64,000 bases of DNA from Enterobacter sp. Ag1 (GCA_000277545.1 AKXM01000032.1:1-64000); one strand, 5' to 3'; shown: positions 42,051 to 51,981, numbered from the stretch's first letter. Notes: generated by a model from the sequence alone, not told the origin. Numbers and translations: made by a program.

Positions 42051-42401
42051 TCACAGCTCACTCAAATCCTGCAGAATCACCGTCAACATCCCCTCCAGAT
42101 TCTCCCGCAGTTCGTTATTCCAGAACCGCCTCACCCGCCACCCTTGCTCATTCAAATACGTCGTTCTTCGTTCATCATAGCCCTTTTGCATCTCATGCTG
42201 CCCACCGTCCAGCTCGATCACCAGGCGAACAGCGCAGCAGGCAAAGTCCACGATATAAAGCCCAACCGGATGCTGGCGACGAAACTTAAACGTAGCAAAA
42301 CACCTGCTGCGGGGTTGATACCACAGCAAGTTATCTTCGGGAGTCATCTGGTGCCTGAGCTGGCGGGCATAACGTCGGATCGGCTGCATGGCATACAACA
42401 T
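42051..42401 (-). CDS. DUF559 family endonuclease-like protein
   Basis: About 116 residues of the DUF559 family, related in fold to the very-short-patch repair endonuclease Vsr and the PD-(D/E)XK superfamily. FKFRRQHPVGLYIVDFACCA, LVIELDGGQH and RTTYLNEQGWRVRRFWNNEL carry the likely metal- and DNA-binding residues (Asp, Glu, Gln-His). No methyltransferase partner is present. The start is uncertain: ATG 42401, 42389 and 42452 are possible and none has a clear ribosome site. The stop codon TGA is directly followed by the CCCTCACCC repeat terminus, and the gene occupies the place where E. coli carries dtpB. Confidence 0.8.
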   Translation of the reverse strand: MLYAMQPIRRYARQLRHQMTPEDNLLWYQPRSRCFATFKFRRQHPVGLYIVDFACCAVRLVIELDGGQHEMQKGYDERRTTYLNEQGWRVRRFWNNELRENLEGMLTVILQDLSEL

Positions 42402-42470
42402 GCCGATGCAGCCGTAAAGTTGCGAGGGGAAGCAATCTCTTCTGCGAGGCACTTTCCAGCGTTTTAGTAA

Positions 42471-43223
42471 TTACTCCGGCGTCCCGGCATAAATATCAAA
42501 CCGGTGCCCTTTGGTCACCACAGCATTCTGCGTGGCGACGTCGGCCAGCGGCGGCGCGTAGTCCGGACGCTTCACAACGACCCTTTTCTTCGCGAGCGCT
42601 CTGGCTGGGGCAAGCAGCCCGTCTGCATCTTCATCCGGCCCCACCAAAGACTGGAAAACGCGCATCTCTTTCTTCACCAGCGCGCTTTTCTGCTTGTGGG
42701 GGAACATCGGGTCGAGATACACCACATCCGGTCTCGGCGTGATATCGCTGAGCGCCGTCAGGCTTGAGGCATGAATCAGCTGTAATCGCTCCTGCAGCCA
42801 ACCACCGATTTCAGGAGCTTCGTAGCCTCGGCGCAGGCCGTCATCCAGCAACGCGGCTACCACCGGATTGCGCTCCAGCATCCGCACGCGGCAACCGACG
42901 GACGCCAGCACAAAGGCATCTCGCCCTAACCCCGCCGTCGCGTCAACCACGTCTGGCAGATAGCTGCCCTTCACGCCCACGGCTTTTGCCACCGCTTCGC
43001 CACGCCCGCCGCCAAACTTACGGCGGTGCGCCATCGCGCCGGAGGCAAAATCAACAAAAATGCCGCCTAGCTTTGGCTCGTCGCGTTTGCGTAACTCCAG
43101 CCTTTCAGGCGTCAGCACCAGCGCCATCAGCGCCTCTTCATCATGCTCGAGCTGCCAGCGCTCGCTCAAAACAGATAAGGCGCCGGAGTCGGCGCCTGCT
43201 TCAGTCAGTAAACAGATTTTCAC
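42471..43223 (-). CDS. rsmJ: 16S rRNA (guanine(1516)-N(2))-methyltransferase RsmJ
   Basis: SAM-dependent methyltransferase of 250 residues that modifies G1516 of 16S r[23 protein letters not shown] is the SAM-binding loop and [16 protein letters not shown] the catalytic motif. It starts eight bases after the prlC stop codon, so the two are cotranscribed, as in E. coli. Confidence 0.97.
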   Translation of the reverse strand: MKICLLTEAGADSGALSVLSERWQLEHDEEALMALVLTPERLELRKRDEPKLGGIFVDFASGAMAHRRKFGGGRGEAVAKAVGVKGSYLPDVVDATAGLGRDAFVLASVGCRVRMLERNPVVAALLDDGLRRGYEAPEIGGWLQERLQLIHASSLTALSDITPRPDVVYLDPMFPHKQKSALVKKEMRVFQSLVGPDEDADGLLAPARALAKKRVVVKRPDYAPPLADVATQNAVVTKGHRFDIYAGTPE

Positions 43224-43231
43224 GTGGTGGC

Positions 43232-45274
43232 TTAACCCTGAATACCGTAGTGATCCAGCATCGCGTCCAGCTGCGGCTCGCGCCCGCGGAAGCGTTTGAA
43301 CAGCTCCATCGGCTCTTCCGAACCGCCACGGGTCAGGATGTTATCGAGGAACGACTGGCCGGTTTCGCGGTTGAAAATACCCTCTTCTTCGAAGCGAGAG
43401 AACGCGTCCGCCGCCAGCACGTCGGCCCACAGGTAGCTGTAGTAACCCGCCGCGTAACCACCGGCAAATATATGGCTGAAGGCGTGCGGGAAGCGGCCCC
43501 AGCTCGGCCCCGGCACCACGGCAACCTGTTTCTTAATTTCGGCCAGCGTCTGCAGCACTTTCGCGCCCTGCTCCGGGTTGAATTCCGCATGCAGGCGGAA
43601 GTCGAACAGGCCGAACTCCAGCTGACGCAGAATAAACAGCGCTGCCTGGTAGTTTTTCGCCGCCAGCATTTTTTCCAGCAGCTCAACAGGCAGAGATTCA
43701 CCGGTTTCATAATGACCGGAGATAAACGCCAGCGCTTCCGGCTCCCAGCACCAGTTTTCCATAAACTGGCTCGGCAGCTCGACCGCATCCCACGGCACGC
43801 CGTTGATACCGGACACGCCCGCGGTTTCGATTTTGGTCAGCATGTGGTGCAGGACGTGACCAAATTCATGGAACAGGGTGATCACTTCATCGTGGGTAAA
43901 CAGCGCAGGTTTGCCGTTCACCGGGCGGTTGAAGTTACAGGTCAGATAGGCCACCGGTTTTTGCAGTGAGCCATCGGCGCGGCGCATTTTGCCCACGCAG
44001 TCATCCATCCACGCCCCGCCGCGTTTGTGCTCGCGAGCGTAGAGGTCGAGATAGAAGCTGCCGCGCAGCTCGCCCTGGTCGTCATACAGCTCGAAGAAGC
44101 GCACGTCCGGGTGCCAGACGTCGATATCTTTCCGCTCTTTGGCGGTGATGCCGTAGATGCGCTTCACGACTTCGAACAGACCATTTACCGCGCGCTCTTC
44201 CGGGAAGTACGGGCGCAGCTGTTCGTCGCTGATGCTGTAGAGATGCTGTTTCTGTTTTTCGCTGTACCAGGTGATGTCCCACGGCTCCAGCTCTTCCACG
44301 CCGTAATGCTCTTTCGCATAGGCGCGCAGCTGAGCCAGCTCGGCTTCACCCTGCGGACGGGCGCGTTTGGCCAGGTCTGACAGGAACTCCAGTACCTGCT
44401 GCGGGTTTTCCGCCATTTTGGTGGCCAGGGATTTTTCCGCGTAGTTGCCAAAGCCCAGGAGCTGAGCCAACTCGTGGCGCAGCTCCAGAATCTCTTCCAT
44501 CACCGGGGTGTTATCCCACTTCCCGGCATTCGGGCCCTGGTCAGAAGCGCGAGTGGAATAGGCGCGGTACATCTCTTCGCGCAGCGCACGGTTGTCGCAG
44601 TAGGTCAGCACCGGCAGGTAGCTTGGGATATCCAGCGTCAGCAGCCAGCCGTCTTGCTCTTTGGCTTCCGCCTGAGCGCGCGCTGCGGCTAAGGCGCTTT
44701 CCGGCATTCCGGCAAGCTCGGCTTCGTCGGCGATCAGTTTGCTCCAGCCCATGGTGGCATCGAGCACATTGTTGCTGTAGGTGGACCCCAGCTCGGACAG
44801 GCGAGCGGAGATCTCCCCGTAGCGCTGCTGTTTGTCTTTTGGCAGACCAATCCCGGACAGCTCAAAGTCGCGCAGCGCGTTATCCACCGCTTTCTTCTCG
44901 GCGACGCTCAGGCTGGCGTAGTTCGCCCCGTCACGCAGGTCGCGGTAGGCATTATACAGGCCTTCGTGCTGGCCAACCCAGGTGCTGTATTCGGACAGCA
45001 GCGGCAGCGTCTGCTCATAGGCTTCGCGCAGCTCCGGGCTGTTCTGTACCGAGTTCAGATGGCTGACCGGGGAGAACAGGCGGCCCAGGCGATCGTCCAC
45101 TTCTGCCAGCGGCTGAACCAGGTTCTGCCAGCTATAAGGCGCGCCCTGCGCAACCACGCTTTCCACCGCCGCACGGCAGTCGTCCAACGCTTTAGTCACG
45201 GCCGGAACAACATGCTCAGGTTTGATGGCGGAAAACGGCGGCAGCTCAAAAGAGGTCAGTAAAGGATTGGTCAT
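43232..45274 (-). CDS. prlC: Oligopeptidase A
   Basis: Cytoplasmic M3-family zinc metallopeptidase of 680 residues that degrades short peptides, including released signal peptides. The zinc site HEFGHVLHH and the downstream glutamate region ([17 protein letters not shown]) are intact. ATG 45274 ([14 protein letters not shown]) matches the known start. It is the first gene of the prlC-rsmJ pair. The heat-shock promoter known in E. coli was not located here. Confidence 0.97.
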   Translation of the reverse strand: MTNPLLTSFELPPFSAIKPEHVVPAVTKALDDCRAAVESVVAQGAPYSWQNLVQPLAEVDDRLGRLFSPVSHLNSVQNSPELREAYEQTLPLLSEYSTWVGQHEGLYNAYRDLRDGANYASLSVAEKKAVDNALRDFELSGIGLPKDKQQRYGEISARLSELGSTYSNNVLDATMGWSKLIADEAELAGMPESALAAARAQAEAKEQDGWLLTLDIPSYLPVLTYCDNRALREEMYRAYSTRASDQGPNAGKWDNTPVMEEILELRHELAQLLGFGNYAEKSLATKMAENPQQVLEFLSDLAKRARPQGEAELAQLRAYAKEHYGVEELEPWDITWYSEKQKQHLYSISDEQLRPYFPEERAVNGLFEVVKRIYGITAKERKDIDVWHPDVRFFELYDDQGELRGSFYLDLYAREHKRGGAWMDDCVGKMRRADGSLQKPVAYLTCNFNRPVNGKPALFTHDEVITLFHEFGHVLHHMLTKIETAGVSGINGVPWDAVELPSQFMENWCWEPEALAFISGHYETGESLPVELLEKMLAAKNYQAALFILRQLEFGLFDFRLHAEFNPEQGAKVLQTLAEIKKQVAVVPGPSWGRFPHAFSHIFAGGYAAGYYSYLWADVLAADAFSRFEEEGIFNRETGQSFLDNILTRGGSEEPMELFKRFRGREPQLDAMLDHYGIQG

Positions 45275-45427
45275 AAGCGCGTTCCTGATTAAAAGGGAGA
45301 GAGAAGCGCTCAAGCGGCGCTTTGTGCATGGAGTCTAGCATGGGGTTAAGTGTAGCGAATTTCAATCCCGGGCGTTGCGCTGCGGTCGCCGGGAAATGGG
45401 GCAGCAGGCGCTGCCCCAGGGGATAAA

Positions 45428-46699
45428 TCAGTGGGATTTCGCGGCCATGGCGTAGGCCGCTGGCAGGTTCAGGCGCTGCCAGAACTGCTGGTCTGCCGTC
45501 GTGCCGGACAGCGGGTAGCCCGCAGGCAGCGCAGTTTTCACCATAAGGTCGCGGCGCTGGGAGGCGGAAAGCTTAGGCAGCGCGGCTTCCAGCAAAATTT
45601 CCGCCCCTTGCGGTACTTTCAGGGCTTGCTTCTCACCCTTCTGCTGCGGCAGGTCGTAAGTCATGGTGAAGCGGTAAAGTTCTTTCATCGCCGGGGCGCG
45701 GTACGGATCGTCTTTTGCGGAAGATTTCGCACATTCGGCCAAAGTGGTGCCGCACTCTTTTTCCAGCGCGGTACGCAGCTGATCGCGAGCTTCGTTAAAC
45801 AACGCACGGTATTTCGGGTCGTTCAGATAGTTGGCGACGTTGCGCTGCGCCACCATGCGGGAGCCCATCACGTCCAGCGGGTAATGCACGCCCAGCACAA
45901 TGCGCGAGTAACCGTAGCGCGCACCGCGCTCAACCAGGGCTTCAAAGCGCTCCGGCACCATTTCGGCCATCAGCAGCGCATCGGTGTAGCCGGTGTTGGT
46001 GTGGCCGCTTGGGAAGGAGCCGCCGTCTGCGGTGTACGGTTTGTTGTCTTTAATCACCACATCGTCCGGCACGAGGTGAATGGTGTTGCCCTGGATCAGG
46101 AACGGACGCGGGTTATTGAAGTGCTTCTTCGCTGCGCTGGTGCTGACTTCGGAGGCTTTAATCAGCGCCGCGGCTTTGCTCAGCTCGCCTTTATCGTAGG
46201 CGGCCAGGAAGGCTTTCCCCAGGCGCGGCCCCATGGCATCGCTCAGGAAGTAAAGGTGGTTGATGCCCTCGGCATCCGCCAGCGCCTGATGGCGCGAAGT
46301 CTGCACGGCGTTCAGGTTGATGTTGGTGACGGTTTCAAGGTTCTGCTTAATCACCGAGTCCGGCAACTTGCTGAAGGCAGAAAGCAGCTCAATACCCGCC
46401 TTCTGGTTAGCTTTAGTCTGGAAGTCATAGCCGCTCGCCTTCAGCCAGGCGGTATCCGCCAGCTTTTTGCTTTGCTTCGCTTTATCCAGTTGGTCGCGGG
46501 TCAGTTTATCCGCATCGCCTTTCAGGGCAGCGCGCAACGCCGCCAGAGACTGCATTTCAATCTCATCAAACGCCTGGCTGCTGTTGGCCGGGGTCACACT
46601 ATTGGCTATCGCCGCGGCCTGAGGAAGAGACACATCTTTCGCCAGCGCGGACAGAGAGACGGCTAACGCGGCGGCCAGCACAGAAATACGAAGTTTCAT
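45428..46699 (-). CDS. Periplasmic PAP2-superfamily acid phosphatase
   Basis: A 423-residue secreted protein with signal peptide (cleavage near LSALAKD). The PAP2 signature is complete: KKHFNNPRPF, SFPSGHT and SRIVLGVHYPLDVMGSR, matching the KX6RP-PSGH-SRX5HX3D pattern of class A nonspecific acid phosphatases. It is much longer than PhoN-type enzymes (about 250 residues), with an extra helical N-terminal third. It lies between prlC and rlmJ, which flank each other in E. coli. Substrate unknown; phosphomonoesters are expected. Confidence 0.88.
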   Translation of the reverse strand: MKLRISVLAAALAVSLSALAKDVSLPQAAAIANSVTPANSSQAFDEIEMQSLAALRAALKGDADKLTRDQLDKAKQSKKLADTAWLKASGYDFQTKANQKAGIELLSAFSKLPDSVIKQNLETVTNINLNAVQTSRHQALADAEGINHLYFLSDAMGPRLGKAFLAAYDKGELSKAAALIKASEVSTSAAKKHFNNPRPFLIQGNTIHLVPDDVVIKDNKPYTADGGSFPSGHTNTGYTDALLMAEMVPERFEALVERGARYGYSRIVLGVHYPLDVMGSRMVAQRNVANYLNDPKYRALFNEARDQLRTALEKECGTTLAECAKSSAKDDPYRAPAMKELYRFTMTYDLPQQKGEKQALKVPQGAEILLEAALPKLSASQRRDLMVKTALPAGYPLSGTTADQQFWQRLNLPAAYAMAAKSH

Positions 46700-46894
46700 T
46701 ATTTTTCCTTTTATTCAAACGATTACCTTGCCTGGCAGCGACGCTATCCTGGTGATTTGACATTTTTATGACACCGTTATGTTTTGAAACGCTTTCTCCC
46801 GAACTGAAACAGCGCCGCGCCCGGGCGGTAATCCGCCGCAATCTGCGGTAAACTGTGGGAAATTTGTTTTCTTATTTGCGGAACACCATCCCTC

Positions 46895-47737
46895 ATGCTC
46901 AGCTATCGCCACAGCTTTCACGCCGGTAACCATGCCGACGTACTAAAACACACCGTTCAAAGCCTGATTATTGAATCGCTTAAAGAGAAGGAGAAACCGT
47001 TTCTCTATCTCGACACTCACGCAGGCGCCGGTCGTTACCAGCTGAGCAGCGAACATGCGGAGCGCACCGGCGAGTATCTGGAAGGTATCTCCCGCATCTG
47101 GCAGCAGGACGATTTGCCTGCCGAACTGGAAGCCTATATTGGCGCGGTGAAGCATCTGAACCGCAGCGGCAACCTGCGTTATTACCCTGGCTCTCCGCTG
47201 ATTGCCCGCCACCTGCTGCGCGAGCAGGACAGCCTGCAGCTGACCGAGCTGCATCCGTCCGACTTCCCGCTGCTGCGCTCTGAGTTCCAGAAAGACGACC
47301 GGGCCCGCGTCGAGCGCGCCGACGGCTACCAGCAGTTGAAAGCCAAGTTGCCGCCGGTTTCCCGTCGCGGTCTGATCCTCATCGACCCACCGTATGAGAT
47401 CAAAACCGACTATCAGGACGTGGTGAAAGGGATTGCCGAAGGCTATAAGCGTTTTGCCACAGGCACCTACGCGCTGTGGTACCCGGTGGTGCTGCGTCAG
47501 CAAATCAAACGCATGATCCGCGACCTGGAAGAGACCGGCATCCGCCGCATCCTGCAGATCGAACTGGCGGTTCGCCCGGACAGCGACCAGCGCGGCATGA
47601 CGGCTTCCGGCATGATTGTGATTAACCCGCCGTGGAAGCTGGAACAGCAGATGGCGAACGTGCTGCCGTGGCTGCACAAAAAGCTGGTGCCAACGGGGAC
47701 CGGCTCCACCACGCTGAGCTGGATTGTGCCTGAATAA
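46895..47737 (+). CDS. rlmJ: 23S rRNA (adenine(2030)-N(6))-methyltransferase RlmJ
   Basis: SAM-dependent methyltransferase of 280 residues acting on A2030 of 23S rRNA. MLSYRHSFHAGNHADVLKH is the characteristic N-terminus; the catalytic motif is LILIDPPYEIKTDY. Length and sequence match the E. coli enzyme. gor follows 118 bases downstream. Confidence 0.97.
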   Translation: MLSYRHSFHAGNHADVLKHTVQSLIIESLKEKEKPFLYLDTHAGAGRYQLSSEHAERTGEYLEGISRIWQQDDLPAELEAYIGAVKHLNRSGNLRYYPGSPLIARHLLREQDSLQLTELHPSDFPLLRSEFQKDDRARVERADGYQQLKAKLPPVSRRGLILIDPPYEIKTDYQDVVKGIAEGYKRFATGTYALWYPVVLRQQIKRMIRDLEETGIRRILQIELAVRPDSDQRGMTASGMIVINPPWKLEQQMANVLPWLHKKLVPTGTGSTTLSWIVPE

Positions 47738-47855
47738 GAAAGCTAGCCAATGCCGCTGCAGCTTGAAGTATGACGTGGCTATCACAGTAATCGGTAGAAC
47801 CTTTATCCCGGCGCGCTACAATCGCGCCTAATTTTCGACTCAAAAGGGAAACATC

Positions 47856-49208
47856 ATGACCAAACATTATGACTACCTCGCCATTGGCGGCGGCAGCGGC
47901 GGTATCGCCTCGATTAACCGTGCGGCAATGTATGGGCAGAAATGCGCACTGATTGAGGCGAAGGATCTGGGTGGCACCTGTGTGAACGTCGGCTGCGTGC
48001 CTAAAAAAGTGATGTGGCATGCGGCGCAGATCGCCGAAGCGATCCACAACTACGGCCCGGACTACGGCTTTGACACCACGCTGAACCACTTCGACTGGGA
48101 CAAGCTGATCGCCAGCCGCACCGCCTATATCGACCGTATTCATACCTCTTACGACAACGTACTGGGTAAGAATAAAGTGGACGTGATCCGCGGCTTTGCG
48201 AAGTTCGTGGATGCCCACACCGTGGAAGTTAACGGCGAAACCATCACCGCAGACCATATTCTGATCGCTACCGGCGGCCGCCCAAGCCACCCGAACATCC
48301 CTGGCGCTGAGTACGGCATCGACTCCGACGGCTTCTTCGAGCTGCCGGGCCTGCCAAAACGCGTGGCGGTTGTTGGCGCAGGCTATATCGCGGTGGAAAT
48401 CGCGGGCGTGATTAACGCTCTGGGTTCAGAAACGCACCTGTTCGTGCGCAAACATGCGCCGCTGCGCACCTTCGACCCGCTGATCGTTGAAACGCTGCTG
48501 GAGGTTATCGAAGCAGAAGGCCCAACCCTGCACACCAACGCGATTCCGAAAGCGGTCGTGAAAAATGCAGACGGCAGCCTGACGCTTGAGCTGGAAGATG
48601 GCCGGGCGGAAACCGTCGACACCCTGATTTGGGCGATCGGCCGCGAACCGGCTAACGACAACTTCAACCTGCAGGTAACCGGGGTTGAGCTGGACGCCAA
48701 AGGCTACATCAAGGTAGATAAGTTCCAGAACACCAACGTGCCGGGGATTTATGCCGTGGGCGATAACACCGGCGCGGTTGAGCTGACCCCGGTGGCGGTT
48801 GCCGCCGGTCGCCGCCTGTCCGAGCGCCTGTTTAACAACAAGCCGGACGAGCATCTGGACTACAGCAACGTGCCGACCGTGGTGTTCAGCCACCCACCAA
48901 TCGGCACCGTGGGCCTGACCGAACCGCAGGCGCGCGAGCAGTACGGCGACGATAACGTGAAGGTCTACAAATCCTCCTTCACCGCCATGTACACCGCCGT
49001 GACCTCTCACCGCCAGCCGTGCCGCATGAAGTTGGTCTGTGCTGGCCCGGACGAGAAAATCGTCGGGATCCACGGCATCGGCTTCGGCATGGATGAAATC
49101 CTGCAGGGCTTCGCCGTGGCGCTGAAAATGGGCGCGACCAAGAAAGACTTCGACAACACCGTGGCGATCCACCCGACCGCAGCGGAAGAGTTTGTCACCA
49201 TGCGTTAA
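47856..49208 (+). CDS. gor: Glutathione reductase
   Basis: FAD- and NADPH-dependent disulfide reductase of 450 residues, same length as E. coli Gor. FAD-binding [16 protein letters not shown], redox cysteines in [16 protein letters not shown], the second nucleotide-binding [16 protein letters not shown], and the catalytic [12 protein letters not shown] at the C-terminus are all present. It maintains reduced glutathione. RBS AAAGGGAAA precedes ATG 47856. A strong terminator follows. Confidence 0.98.
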   Translation: MTKHYDYLAIGGGSGGIASINRAAMYGQKCALIEAKDLGGTCVNVGCVPKKVMWHAAQIAEAIHNYGPDYGFDTTLNHFDWDKLIASRTAYIDRIHTSYDNVLGKNKVDVIRGFAKFVDAHTVEVNGETITADHILIATGGRPSHPNIPGAEYGIDSDGFFELPGLPKRVAVVGAGYIAVEIAGVINALGSETHLFVRKHAPLRTFDPLIVETLLEVIEAEGPTLHTNAIPKAVVKNADGSLTLELEDGRAETVDTLIWAIGREPANDNFNLQVTGVELDAKGYIKVDKFQNTNVPGIYAVGDNTGAVELTPVAVAAGRRLSERLFNNKPDEHLDYSNVPTVVFSHPPIGTVGLTEPQAREQYGDDNVKVYKSSFTAMYTAVTSHRQPCRMKLVCAGPDEKIVGIHGIGFGMDEILQGFAVALKMGATKKDFDNTVAIHPTAAEEFVTMR

Positions 49209-49226
49209 TTCCCCTGGGAAACGCCT

Positions 49227-49256
49227 AAAAGGTCAGAGATCGCTCTGGCCTTTTTT
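49227..49256 (+). terminator. Rho-independent terminator of gor
   Basis: AAAAGGTCAGAG pairs with CTCTGGCCTTTT (one wobble) around ATCG, ending in TTTTTT. Confidence 0.9.
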
Positions 49257-49339
49257 ATATCTGTGGAAAAACATCCAGCCATGATATTTATCTCTGCATA
49301 AACTGATATCAAAAATAATGTACAAAGCGGAGATATATT

Positions 49340-49720
49340 ATGGGCTGGGAAATGTATATCACCAGAACGGAACATGCATGGGATGGGGAGAGTAATCCTA
49401 TTCTTGCAGAAGAATGGATTCAGTATGTAAATAACGATCCTGAACTCAGCTTTTCGCCCATAAATGGACCCTATCATGTCATCTGGCGAGGGGATGAAAT
49501 TAACTGGCTGGACTGGCATACAGGGAATATTTCTGCAAAATCGCCTGCTCAGGCATTGTATTGCAAAATGCTGGATATCGCCGCCGCGCTCAATGCAAAA
49601 GTCCTGGACGATGACGGCAACTTATACTTATCGCCCGATGATTTACTTAATCCATCGTGGGCAAAAAAAGAAATTTCACCTTCATTTCTACAAAAAATCA
49701 TTACTTACTTCAGAAAATAA
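49340..49720 (+). CDS. Hypothetical protein, AT-rich gene
   Basis: A 126-residue soluble, acidic protein without signal peptide or membrane segment. It is rich in tryptophan (MGWEMYITRTEHAW, YHVIWRGDEINWLDW). I do not recognise the family. The size, acidity, isolated position and lower GC content than gor resemble orphan immunity proteins of contact-dependent or type VI toxin systems, but there is no toxin beside it. A good ribosome site (GGAG, seven bases before ATG 49340) supports real translation. Confidence 0.75.
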   Translation: MGWEMYITRTEHAWDGESNPILAEEWIQYVNNDPELSFSPINGPYHVIWRGDEINWLDWHTGNISAKSPAQALYCKMLDIAAALNAKVLDDDGNLYLSPDDLLNPSWAKKEISPSFLQKIITYFRK

Positions 49721-49753
49721 ATAGCGCAGTCTTGCCTCTACGGATTACCAATA

Positions 49754-49777
49754 AAAAAGCCGCACCAGCGGCTTTTT
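49754..49777. terminator. Bidirectional terminator
   Basis: AAAAAGCCGC (49754-49763) and GCGGCTTTTT (49768-49777) form a stem with A and T tracts on both sides, between the convergent unknown gene and kdoO. Confidence 0.9.
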
Positions 49778-49794
49778 ACACGCGCTCATTATGG

Positions 49795-50688
49795 CTAAAT
49801 CAGCGGCTTACGCAGCAGTCCTTCCAGCACCTTCAGCGGGGAATGCTGTGGATTTTGCATGGCGTCTACCGGCAGTAAAAACGTCTGCTCCAGCATAAAC
49901 TGCCCGCCCATCGCGGCATGCGGCGTCTGGTCAGAGAAACAGATCCAGCTGCTGCCCGGTGGGAAATCAATGGCCACCTGCGGGCCCTGCTTCTGATAAT
50001 CCGCATCGGCCTTCATCGCGTCGTGCATCTGCAGCATCAGGTGGTCGTAATGGCTGCGGCGGCTTTTGGTAATGCCGACGGCGTTCTGCAGCCAGCTGCT
50101 TACCGGGGAATAGCTTTTCAGGCACGGCAGGAAGCGTTCGGCCAGCGTCGGGAAGGCTTCACCCACGCGCCAGCTGCGGCTTTCACCGGCCGGATTAATG
50201 TTGGTGAAAATACGCAAAATACGCTCGCCATAGTTGGGCCGGGACGGGAACGCGTCCACGTGCAGGCGGCTGTCGTCCTTACGCCAGGAAGTGTTCTGCG
50301 TCCACTGCTTAACGGGGTGCAGGCGCAGGCTGTTGGTCGGCGAATGTAGCACCTGCTGGTATTCCGGCAGAAGAGTGGCAATCAGCTGCAGGCAAGATTC
50401 GTAATGCCGTTTTAGCAAGGCGCGAACTTCTGGCTCCTGATCGGCTACAGCCACGCCGGTCAATTTATCCTTCAGGGGCTGATAGCTGATGTTTTTACGT
50501 TTCGGATCCACGACCGCGGGGTTAAGCAGCGCGGTTTCCTGTTCGGTCAGCGCAAACGCCAGCTGCGGCAGAAAAACAACTTTGCCCTGTTCCAGCTCGC
50601 TCACAGCCGACTCAGCAGCCGTATTGCCCCATTGAGAAAGCGGATGCGTCAGGGCTGCGGTATCAAGAGTGATGTTTAAATCTGACAT
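49795..50688 (-). CDS. kdoO: Kdo hydroxylase (KdoO family)
   Basis: Fe(II)/2-oxoglutarate-dependent dioxygenase of 297 residues. The family adds a hydroxyl group to 3-deoxy-D-manno-octulosonic acid in the inner core of lipopolysaccharide, giving the D-glycero-D-talo form (Ko), which resists acid cleavage. The metal-binding HxD is in DDSRLHVDAFPSRPNYGERI and the distal histidine in SDQTPHAAMGGQFMLEQTF. ATG 50688 has AAGGA seven bases upstream. It stands alone, with a terminator on its 3' side. Confidence 0.88.
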   Translation of the reverse strand: MSDLNITLDTAALTHPLSQWGNTAAESAVSELEQGKVVFLPQLAFALTEQETALLNPAVVDPKRKNISYQPLKDKLTGVAVADQEPEVRALLKRHYESCLQLIATLLPEYQQVLHSPTNSLRLHPVKQWTQNTSWRKDDSRLHVDAFPSRPNYGERILRIFTNINPAGESRSWRVGEAFPTLAERFLPCLKSYSPVSSWLQNAVGITKSRRSHYDHLMLQMHDAMKADADYQKQGPQVAIDFPPGSSWICFSDQTPHAAMGGQFMLEQTFLLPVDAMQNPQHSPLKVLEGLLRKPLI

Positions 50689-50960
50689 ATTGATGTCCTT
50701 GCCACTGCTCCGGATAATGTCTTTAACAGATGAATTTCCGGAACATTTTATTTTTTGAAAGACGAATAGAAGCACGCCGCCGGAAGACAGCGAATGCATA
50801 CCTGAAAGGGATTCGAACGAGTATAGTAAGAATGTAAATTAAAGGTTAAACAAAAGCTAAACATCGCATTAGGCGCTAAATTAAAACGCACAAAATCATA
50901 AAATAACGCTAAGTGAATATTTCACTGGCCCACTGATATTATTCGCTATTCGCCACGGCT
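50689..50960. other. AT-rich intergenic region upstream of kdoO
   Basis: About 270 bases between the kdoO start and the hairpin of the next gene. It should hold the kdoO promoter on the minus strand. No open frame with a ribosome site and no recognisable regulator site was seen. Confidence 0.4.
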
Positions 50961-50999
50961 AAATAAACAATGGCCCGCTAAGCAGGCCATTGTTTATTT
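50961..50999. terminator. 15-bp perfect palindrome acting as terminator of the acetyltransferase gene
   Basis: AAATAAACAATGGCC (50961-50975) and GGCCATTGTTTATTT (50985-50999) are exact complements with a 9-base loop. On the minus strand the stem overlaps the stop codon of the acetyltransferase gene and ends in a T-rich tail. Confidence 0.8.
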
Positions 51000-51530
51000 C
51001 CACTCGCTGCGCAATAGCGCATAGGCATATTCATTCCCCCACTCACCTTTAAAGAAAATATTCTTGTGAAAGTGTGCTTCCCGACGAAAACCCAGCTTTT
51101 CCAGCAGGCCAGCGGCGGCGTCATTCCTAGCATCAACCGTCGCCACCAGGCGATGCTTGTTGAAGGTGGTGAACAACAGATCAATCGCGCCGCGCAAAGC
51201 TTCAAAAGCAAAGCCCTGACGCTGATGCCTCTCATCAAAGGTCATGCCCAACTCTGCCTGCTGGCCTTCATCGAAGAAGTGAACGGCAACGTCACCCAAT
51301 AAACGCTGGTCTTCGCTGCGCACCACCGCAATCTGAAACCAGCTTTCATCGGTATTAAAGCCCAGCGACGCCTGCTGGGCATAAAACGCCTCGGCATCGG
51401 CATCGCTATAGCCATCCCAGCTCTGGTAGCGAGCAACTTCCGGCTGGTTACGGTATTCAATAAAAGCGGGCAAATCGGCACGAGTAAACTTGCGCAGCGT
51501 CAGGCGCGGGGTGGTCAGTAACGGCTCCAT
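50994..51530 (-). CDS. GNAT family N-acetyltransferase (RimJ/RimL-like)
   Basis: A 178-residue acetyltransferase. LTTPRLTLRKFTRADLPAF at the N-terminus is typical of RimJ/RimL/SpeG-like enzymes; motif A appears as TFDERHQRQGFAFEALRGAI, with RNDAAAGLLEKLGFRRE at the end. The acceptor (protein N-terminus, polyamine or drug) cannot be told. It terminates within a large palindrome. Confidence 0.88.
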   Translation of the reverse strand: MEPLLTTPRLTLRKFTRADLPAFIEYRNQPEVARYQSWDGYSDADAEAFYAQQASLGFNTDESWFQIAVVRSEDQRLLGDVAVHFFDEGQQAELGMTFDERHQRQGFAFEALRGAIDLLFTTFNKHRLVATVDARNDAAAGLLEKLGFRREAHFHKNIFFKGEWGNEYAYALLRSEWK

Positions 51531-51976
51531 AAGTCATTCCTGGTCAAAGTATCTGGATGTAGTGTCGGCATGCAGGGTAGCAGCTTTACGTTTTTTCGAT
51601 ATTACGCCGAGTGCTCAGCGGCGCGGTGGCACGCATTATGTAAAAAAGAGAATGAAATGAATATGCTACGAGCAGCAAAACTTTCATCGCCAAATAATTA
51701 TTAGTTCGCTTACATATTTAAATTCACTAAACGCGACTTAAGCTAAATTTTCTCAATAAATACATATGAATAGTTATGATATATCCTTGTAACAAAAAGC
51801 TACAATTTTAATTTTCTTTAAAATCAAACGATTCACCGCTCAAATATTCACCAGCAGAAAATAATCTTTCCCCTGTCAAGGAACGGTCCATAAAATAGCT
51901 CCCGTTTTGCCTGGCAAGACAAACTAATAATAATTTTCAACAACATAATTTATCGCGCAACAATAACCCTTTACGG
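51531..51976. other. AT-rich intergenic region upstream of the omptin gene
   Basis: About 450 bases with strongly lowered GC content compared with the neighbouring genes. No frame with a ribosome site was seen. A weak -10-like TATGAT occurs near 51774. The composition resembles H-NS-silenced, horizontally acquired DNA, and long regulatory regions are common upstream of omptin genes. Confidence 0.45.
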
Positions 51977-51981
51977 CCCTT

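Noticed and set aside
42764-43969. 401-residue plus-strand frame across rsmJ and prlC
   Set aside because: It is antisense to two well-identified genes, is Arg/Ala/Pro-biased as shadow frames are, and resembles no family.
45431-46666. 411-residue frame antisense to the PAP2 phosphatase
   Set aside because: The complementary strand has a signal peptide and the complete catalytic PAP2 motifs; the antisense product has none.
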